This document shows positions 61,804 to 64,000 of a stretch of DNA of 64,000 nt, one piece after another (position 1 is the first letter of the stretch; each line of letters opens with the position of its first letter). The translations under genes were made by a program, and so were the position numbers. Origin of the DNA: Autumnicola patrickiae (lineage in GTDB: Bacteria; Bacteroidota; Bacteroidia; Flavobacteriales; Flavobacteriaceae); NCBI RefSeq assembly GCF_031846525.1, contig NZ_JAVRHM010000006.1, positions 129,468 through 193,467 on the forward strand, in the 5' to 3' direction. The notes under the pieces were generated by a model. That model did no database searches. It was not told the origin of the DNA and was given only the letters and a program-made list of their open reading frames with translations.

Positions 61804-62229
61804 CTAATCACTAACACAATTTTGTTCAGATAAAATCAAATGCGTAGTGGGCTCTCCAAATTTAGTCAATTCATCTATAAACTGTTGTAAATGTAACTGA
61901 TTTCTAAGAGCCACTCTTAAATGGAAATTATGAGGACCTGTAATTCGGTGCGCCTTAAGAATTTCAGGATATTTGTTTAATTCTTTAATTGCAAATTGTA
62001 ATTTTCCGGTAAAAACTTTTAACAATATAAATACTTCCAGACTATTGCCTAGTAAAGCTTGGTTTACCTCTAAACTATAAGATTTAATTACTCCCATATC
62101 TTCTAACTTATTAATTCTTTCTCGAACAGAAGATGCAGATAGGGATACTTTTTTGCTTAGATCTGCATACGAAGTTTTTGAGTTAACTTTTAATAGTTCG
62201 ATCAACTTTAGATCTGCCTTATCAATCAT
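61804..62229 (-). CDS. Lrp/AsnC family transcriptional regulator
   Basis: A 141-residue DNA-binding protein. LIELLKVNSKTSYADLSKKVSLSASSVRERINKLEDMGVIKSYSLEVN (about 8-56) is the N-terminal helix-turn-helix. The rest is the alpha/beta ligand-binding domain (VFILLKVFTGKLQFAIKELNKYPEILKAHRITGPHNFHLRVALRNQLHLQQFIDEL). Lrp-type proteins usually sense an amino acid. It is divergent from the TauE/SafE exporter with 128 bp between, the classic layout of a regulator and the exporter it controls. Confidence 0.94.
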   Translation of the reverse strand: MIDKADLKLIELLKVNSKTSYADLSKKVSLSASSVRERINKLEDMGVIKSYSLEVNQALLGNSLEVFILLKVFTGKLQFAIKELNKYPEILKAHRITGPHNFHLRVALRNQLHLQQFIDELTKFGEPTTHLILSEQNCVSD

Positions 62230-62322
62230 AAATAATTTGATTTTAGACGCAATTACCGGTTTTTATTTGGAAAATACGCTATATACCTAATTTATCCACT
62301 GGGTAAAAGCTATTAATGTAAC

Positions 62323-62330
62323 TAATTTTG
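62323..62330 (+). promoter_or_regulatory. Putative -7 box of the TauE/SafE gene
   Basis: TAATTTTG matches TAnnTTTG exactly, 27 nt upstream of the start codon. No clear -33 TTG lies at the usual distance, so the promoter may need activation by the divergent Lrp protein. Confidence 0.45.
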
Positions 62331-62357
62331 GGCCTTCAAAATTAATCTACTGTTTTT

Positions 62358-63074
62358 ATGGATTATAACTTATTAATTCTTCTTGGAACTGCTATTTTTT
62401 GTGGTTTTTTTGTGCAAACGGTGGTTGGCTTTGCTGGTTCGTTAATAGCCCTACCTATATTATTAATCGGCCTTAGATTACCTGATGCTATTGCGTATAT
62501 ATCTATTTTTTATCTTTTCTCAAGTATTTCCCTAGTTTATAAAGAGTGGAAATATATAGATAAAAATGTCATTAAAAAATTGAGTATTACCTCAATAATA
62601 GGTATAATTATTGGAATTACTGTTCTTACTTTTAGCCAACCCATTCTTTTAAAAAAAGCACTCGGCGTTTTTATTCTATTATATGTAGCTTATGTTGGTG
62701 TTGGAAAAATAGATATTAAATTGGGCTCCAAAGGCACCGTGTTGTTTGGTGTTTTGGGTGGTTTTTTTGCAGGAGTCTTTTCAACTGGAGGTCCTTTATA
62801 TGTGATCGCTGTAAAAAATACAGTTGAAGATGTAAAGATTTTCAGAGCAACAATGATTGGAGTTTTAGCTCTTGTTACAACGGTAAGATTACCCACTCTG
62901 GCTGTTGGAGGTTTGCTAAATGGTGGCCATTTGAAAATGAGTCTTATCATTTTTCCAGTATTTATCCTGGCGCAGTTTTTAGGCGGATATTTTTTTCGGA
63001 AGATCGATGAATTATTTTTTAAGAAAGTTCTTCTAGGCTTACTTTGCTTCTCAGGAATTGCCTTATTTTTTTAA
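62358..63074 (+). CDS. TauE/SafE family membrane exporter
   Basis: A 238-residue inner-membrane protein with about eight helices in two similar halves. FCGFFVQTVVGFAGSLIALPILLIGLRLPDAIAYISIF and GVLGGFFAGVFSTGGPLYVIAVKN are the paired family motifs. Characterised relatives export sulfite, sulfoacetate or other small sulfur-containing anions. It is controlled perhaps by the divergent Lrp regulator, which would point to a substrate derived from amino acids, such as products of cysteine or taurine breakdown. That is an inference from neighbours. Confidence 0.88.
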   Translation: MDYNLLILLGTAIFCGFFVQTVVGFAGSLIALPILLIGLRLPDAIAYISIFYLFSSISLVYKEWKYIDKNVIKKLSITSIIGIIIGITVLTFSQPILLKKALGVFILLYVAYVGVGKIDIKLGSKGTVLFGVLGGFFAGVFSTGGPLYVIAVKNTVEDVKIFRATMIGVLALVTTVRLPTLAVGGLLNGGHLKMSLIIFPVFILAQFLGGYFFRKIDELFFKKVLLGLLCFSGIALFF

Positions 63075-63329
63075 CACAACAGCACTACAATATAATTAAC
63101 TCATTTCAGGATCGAAAATTTTAAATTGCTAAAAAACCTTCATAAGAATTTAGTTAGCTGAAATCCTTATAAAAGTTATTATAAGAAAAGAGCAAAATAA
63201 ATTTCTATGCATTGCATTTAATTCGAAAATTAGTCAGCCAAAAATAATAAAGAGGTATTAGAATTTAATTGTTATTTCTATATTACTTCAATAGTAGCCT
63301 ACCCACTCAGCCCATTCCCCTTCCGTAAC
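63075..63329. other. Intergenic, no gene
   Basis: A/T-rich stretch after the TauE/SafE gene. The only structure noticed is a weak CTTATAA/TTATAAG repeat near 63168-63187. Confidence 0.35.
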
Positions 63330-63394
63330 TCCAGGCAAAAGAGCTTCGTTTAACAGCAACCGGACACAAGTGAAAAACCGTCACCTTCCATTCC
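63330..63394. repeat. Diverged intergenic repeat, right copy
   Basis: Partner of 40770-40834, about 69% identical without gaps over 65 nt. It is in the same orientation and stands at a similar distance left of the tRNA-like repeat. No gene is seen through 63395-63692. Confidence 0.55.
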
Positions 63395-63699
63395 CCCATT
63401 TGAAGTATTCCCGGCCTTAACTGCCACTACCTTTTTCTGTAATGCAGAATATCAAAATATAGAAGCACAAAACAGGATAATAATTAATTAAAAGTAAAGA
63501 GGGAATCAGGATCATCCTCGAAAATAGCGACCTCTTTCATTATTTAACTTTAAACAAATTAATATTAGAAAGCAAAGTTAATTAAATAGCCGTAAGTATA
63601 TCGGAAGTATTAAAACACAATTATTTCATCCCGGGATGCTACTTTTAGTTCTCATTACAATTTGAATACTATCAAATAAAATAAAAACCCAAAACCTAA

Positions 63700-63733
63700 A
63701 AAACCGCGCTAATCATAAGATTTGCGCGGTTTT
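63700..63733 (-). terminator. Terminator with AAAACCGCGC arms
   Basis: AAAACCGCGC (63700-63709) and GCGCGGTTTT (63724-63733) form a 10 bp stem. On the minus strand it ends in TTTTTTAGG. It directly follows the right tRNA-like repeat, as the other hairpin follows the left one, so both repeats have a terminator at their 3' side. Confidence 0.85.
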
Positions 63734-63756
63734 GATAAGATTTGTTAATCTTAAGA

Positions 63757-63900
63757 GTGACCTCGCCAGGATTCAAACCTAACTTGCGCATCCTAGAACT
63801 AGAAAGGTTTTCGTTGAATCATATCTTCAAGGTAACCCTTTAGGTAACTTTAATTTTGAATTATTTTGTGGTAATTTGACTTCAATTTTCTAAAAATACA
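63757..63900 (-). repeat. tRNA-3'-half-like direct repeat, right copy
   Basis: About 90% identical to 41124-41267, same orientation. The minus strand carries the same T-arm-like hairpin and the acceptor-like end CGAGGTC-A, and the pseudo-anticodon loop reads GTTCTAG. One T-G difference in the acceptor-like part keeps pairing with the upstream ACCTTG. It ends 100 bp before the window edge, and the gene it may follow lies outside. Confidence 0.6.
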
Positions 63901-64000
63901 AAATTATTGGCTTTGGCGATAAAAAATGAAATTATAATTAAAGGCTGCAACACCCTACCTTCAAAAAGTGAAATGCATTAGTTATCTCCATTAGCATAAC

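Noticed and set aside
1..64000. CRISPR array, prophage or conjugative element
   Set aside because: No regularly spaced repeats, and no phage, integrase or transfer genes were seen on either strand.

Overview
The window looks like chromosome of a marine-type Flavobacteriaceae (Bacteroidota; Gramella/Salegentibacter-like is only a guess). Grounds: low G+C by eye, SusC/SusD with FecR and an ECF sigma factor, type III glutamine synthetase, flavobacterial curli genes, TAnnTTTG-type -7 boxes, and almost no Shine-Dalgarno sequences. No phage, integrase, transposase gene, rRNA, intact tRNA or CRISPR array was seen.

Layout. (1) 1-3677, minus strand: a curli-type amyloid operon csgA-csgB-csgE-csgF-csgG, with csgG cut by the window start. 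(2) 4.2-19 kb: housekeeping and assorted genes. These are glnN, a Ca2+/Na+ exchanger, a BlaI/BlaR1-like pair with a clear operator, apt, an NADPH-type flavin reductase, a YqiA-like esterase without an ATG, a serine hydrolase, an HPP membrane protein, a GluR0-like glutamate-gated K+ channel and an orphan PLP enzyme. (3) 19-40.4 kb: about 21 kb all on the minus strand. Read in the direction of transcription it holds a lipoprotein azurin, a ThuA/beta-propeller/HEAT/cupredoxin lipoprotein, a TIM-barrel sugar isomerase, a Gfo/Idh/MocA oxidoreductase, a Dabb lipoprotein, a beta-propeller/HEAT/cytochrome c lipoprotein, a TMEM220-like membrane protein, a complete eboA-B-C-D-E-F cassette, an MFS transporter, a second Gfo/Idh/MocA enzyme and a second TIM-barrel isomerase. 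It ends at a strong terminator. My reading is that envelope redox proteins and sugar oxidoreductases work with the ebo pathway, which is thought to move a metabolite precursor to the periplasm.

(4) 41.3-63.1 kb: a polysaccharide-utilisation-type locus. An 18 kb minus-strand operon runs FecR, SusC, SusD, three tandem secreted PIG-L deacetylases, MFS, ROK kinase, a RIFT-barrel YetA/PcRGLX-like protein, NagB fused to a decayed PIG-L domain, a DASS transporter and a class V PLP enzyme. The ECF sigma factor is divergent and paired with a nitrilase-family amidase. An Lrp regulator and a TauE/SafE exporter follow. The enzyme set (N-deacetylases, amino-sugar kinase and deaminase, dicarboxylate carrier, amidase, cysteine-desulfurase-like enzyme, sulfur exporter) would suit an N-acylated amino sugar, possibly linked to cysteine and a dicarboxylate as in bacillithiol-type thiols. 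That substrate is a hypothesis. The locus is flanked by two direct copies of a roughly 144 bp tRNA-3'-half-like repeat (41124-41267 and 63757-63900), so it may be an acquired island.
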